Of a DNA stretch of 64,000 nt, positions 63,035 to 64,000 are shown piece by piece. Origin of the DNA: Palleronia sp. THAF1. GTDB lineage: Bacteria; Pseudomonadota; Alphaproteobacteria; Rhodobacterales; Rhodobacteraceae. Location of the stretch: contig NZ_CP045420.1 of the NCBI RefSeq assembly GCF_009363795.1, positions 663,001-727,000 on the forward strand, read 5' to 3'. The translations under genes and the position numbers were made by a program. The notes below the pieces were generated by a model. The model did not search any database. It was not told where the DNA came from and saw only the letters and a program-made list of their open reading frames with translations. The first letter of the stretch is position 1, and each line of letters begins with the position of its first letter.

Positions 63035-64000
63035 ATGAAGACCATCAAGGGGCCGGGCTTGTTCCTGGCGCAATTCGCCGGGGACGACGCGCCGTTCAAT
63101 TCGTGGAGCGCCATCACCAAATGGGCGGCGGATTGCGGCTACAAAGGTGTTCAGGTCCCCGTCTGGGACGCGCGGCTGGTCGATCTGGACAAGCTGGCGA
63201 CCTCTCAGACCTATTGCGACGAATGGGCCGGAGAGGCGCGCGACAACGGCGTCGAGGTGACGGACCTGTCGACCCACGTTCTTGGCCAGTTGGTCGCGGT
63301 CCATCCTGCCTATGACGCCTGGGTCGATGGTTTCGCCGCGCCAGAGGTGCAGGGCAAACCAGACGCCCGCACCGACTGGGCGATCGAGCAGGTCAAGAAG
63401 GCGCTGACCGCGTCGAAGAACCTGGGAATCAGCCAGCACGTCACCTTCTCGGGCGGTCTGTGCTGGCCCTTCATCTATCCCTTTCCCCAACGCCCTCAGG
63501 GCATGGTGGAAATGGGATTCGACGAGCTCGCGCGCCGCTGGCGGCCGATCCTAGACCACGCAGAGGATTGCGGCGTCGATGTCTGCTACGAAATCCACCC
63601 GATGGAGGACCTGCACGACGGCATCACCTTCGAGATGTTTCTTGAACGCTTGGACGGCCACAAACGCTGCAACATGCTCTACGATCCGTCGCATTACGTG
63701 CTGCAATGCCTCGATTATCTGGAGAACATCGACATCTATGCCGAGCGCATCGCGATGTTCCACGTCAAGGATGCCGAGTTCAACCCGACCGGCCGCCAAG
63801 GCGTTTACGGCGGCTACCAACCGTGGGTGAACCGCGCGGGCCGCTTCCGCAGCCCCGGTGACGGTCAGGTCGACTTCGGTGCGGTCTTCGCGAAGATGGC
63901 GGCCAATGACTTCGACGGCTGGGCCGTCGTCGAATGGGAATGCGCGCTCAAGCACCCCGAAGACGGCGCGCGCGAAGGCGCGCAGTTCGTCAAGGACCAC
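63035..64000 (+). CDS. Sugar phosphate isomerase/epimerase family protein, 3' end outside window
   Basis: The ATG at 63035 follows GGGAGGGG by 4 bp, and 322 codons are open to the edge. The AP-endonuclease-2-like TIM barrel shows MKTIKGPGLFLAQFAGDDAP, CYEIHPMEDLHDGITFEMF, NMLYDPSHYVLQCLDYLENI and MFHVKDAEFNPTG, the metal-binding Glu, Asp and His of this superfamily. It lies 20 bp after xylA. In such operons it often isomerises a keto sugar next to Gfo/Idh enzymes. Confidence 0.85.
   Translation, partial: MKTIKGPGLFLAQFAGDDAPFNSWSAITKWAADCGYKGVQVPVWDARLVDLDKLATSQTYCDEWAGEARDNGVEVTDLSTHVLGQLVAVHPAYDAWVDGFAAPEVQGKPDARTDWAIEQVKKALTASKNLGISQHVTFSGGLCWPFIYPFPQRPQGMVEMGFDELARRWRPILDHAEDCGVDVCYEIHPMEDLHDGITFEMFLERLDGHKRCNMLYDPSHYVLQCLDYLENIDIYAERIAMFHVKDAEFNPTGRQGVYGGYQPWVNRAGRFRSPGDGQVDFGAVFAKMAANDFDGWAVVEWECALKHPEDGAREGAQFVKDH

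Overview
The window is a GC-rich, densely coding chromosomal segment of an alphaproteobacterium, most likely a marine Rhodobacterales (Roseobacter-group) species. Pointers are short HisG plus HisZ, a B12-dependent NrdJ, a DUF1489 gene, TRAP transporters, sulfonate catabolism, an xdhABC/BMP-type nucleoside transporter block and many 4-nt start/stop overlaps (ATGA/GTGA). No prophage, CRISPR array or rRNA was seen. There is one tRNA (Arg-TCT).

Layout. 0-3.2 kb: the end of a GDP-mannose pyrophosphorylase (manC) and a type I-secreted glycanase with RTX repeats. 3.2-8.7 kb (minus strand): a membrane-bound molybdenum oxidoreductase, probably the sulfite dehydrogenase SoeABC, followed by aldose 1-epimerase. 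8.9-17.1 kb: a dimethylglycine/sarcosine dehydrogenase-like enzyme, a membrane protein, a GH25 lipoprotein, a DAO-type oxidase overlapping an aldo/keto reductase, a pair of secreted VWA proteins and a DUF411 protein. 17.3-27.4 kb (minus): a nine-gene run xdhABC plus a BMP-type nucleoside/purine ABC importer that includes two tiny membrane proteins. 27.5-38.3 kb: dnaE, a thioesterase, an SH3 protein, slyX, hisS-hisZ-hisG, DUF1489 and nrdJ. 38.6-39.5 kb: a decayed IS5-type element. 39.8-50.9 kb: a LacI regulator divergent from a sulfonate operon (small membrane protein, TRAP DctPQM, HpsN-like dehydrogenase, SDR, zinc-type ADH, SuyAB, ComC-like dehydrogenase, YeiH-type exporter). 50.9-52.1 kb: a second dead IS5-type element packed with small hairpin repeats. 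52.2-53.0 kb: sodC and tRNA-Arg. 53.1-64 kb: a LacI-controlled xyloside/xylose operon (ABC importer, GH43 xylosidase, Gfo/Idh oxidoreductase, ThuA-like protein, XylA, TIM-barrel isomerase), which runs off the right edge.

How it fits together. The 40.9-50.9 kb operon should import a C3 sulfonate, best guess 2,3-dihydroxypropane-1-sulfonate (DHPS). It would oxidise it to sulfolactate (HpsN and partners) and split that into pyruvate and sulfite (SuyAB). Sulfite could leave through the YeiH-type protein or be oxidised by SoeABC encoded 32 kb away. The xdh/BMP block would take up and oxidise purines. The xylose block would import xylosides, hydrolyse them inside the cell and isomerise xylose.

The least expected signal is a set of small structured repeats. 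One family lies in frame inside both xdhA and xdhB. Three others have landed at least eight times in the two dead transposase genes. Copies differ in the sequence of their stems but keep them complementary, so the hairpin itself appears to be what is conserved.
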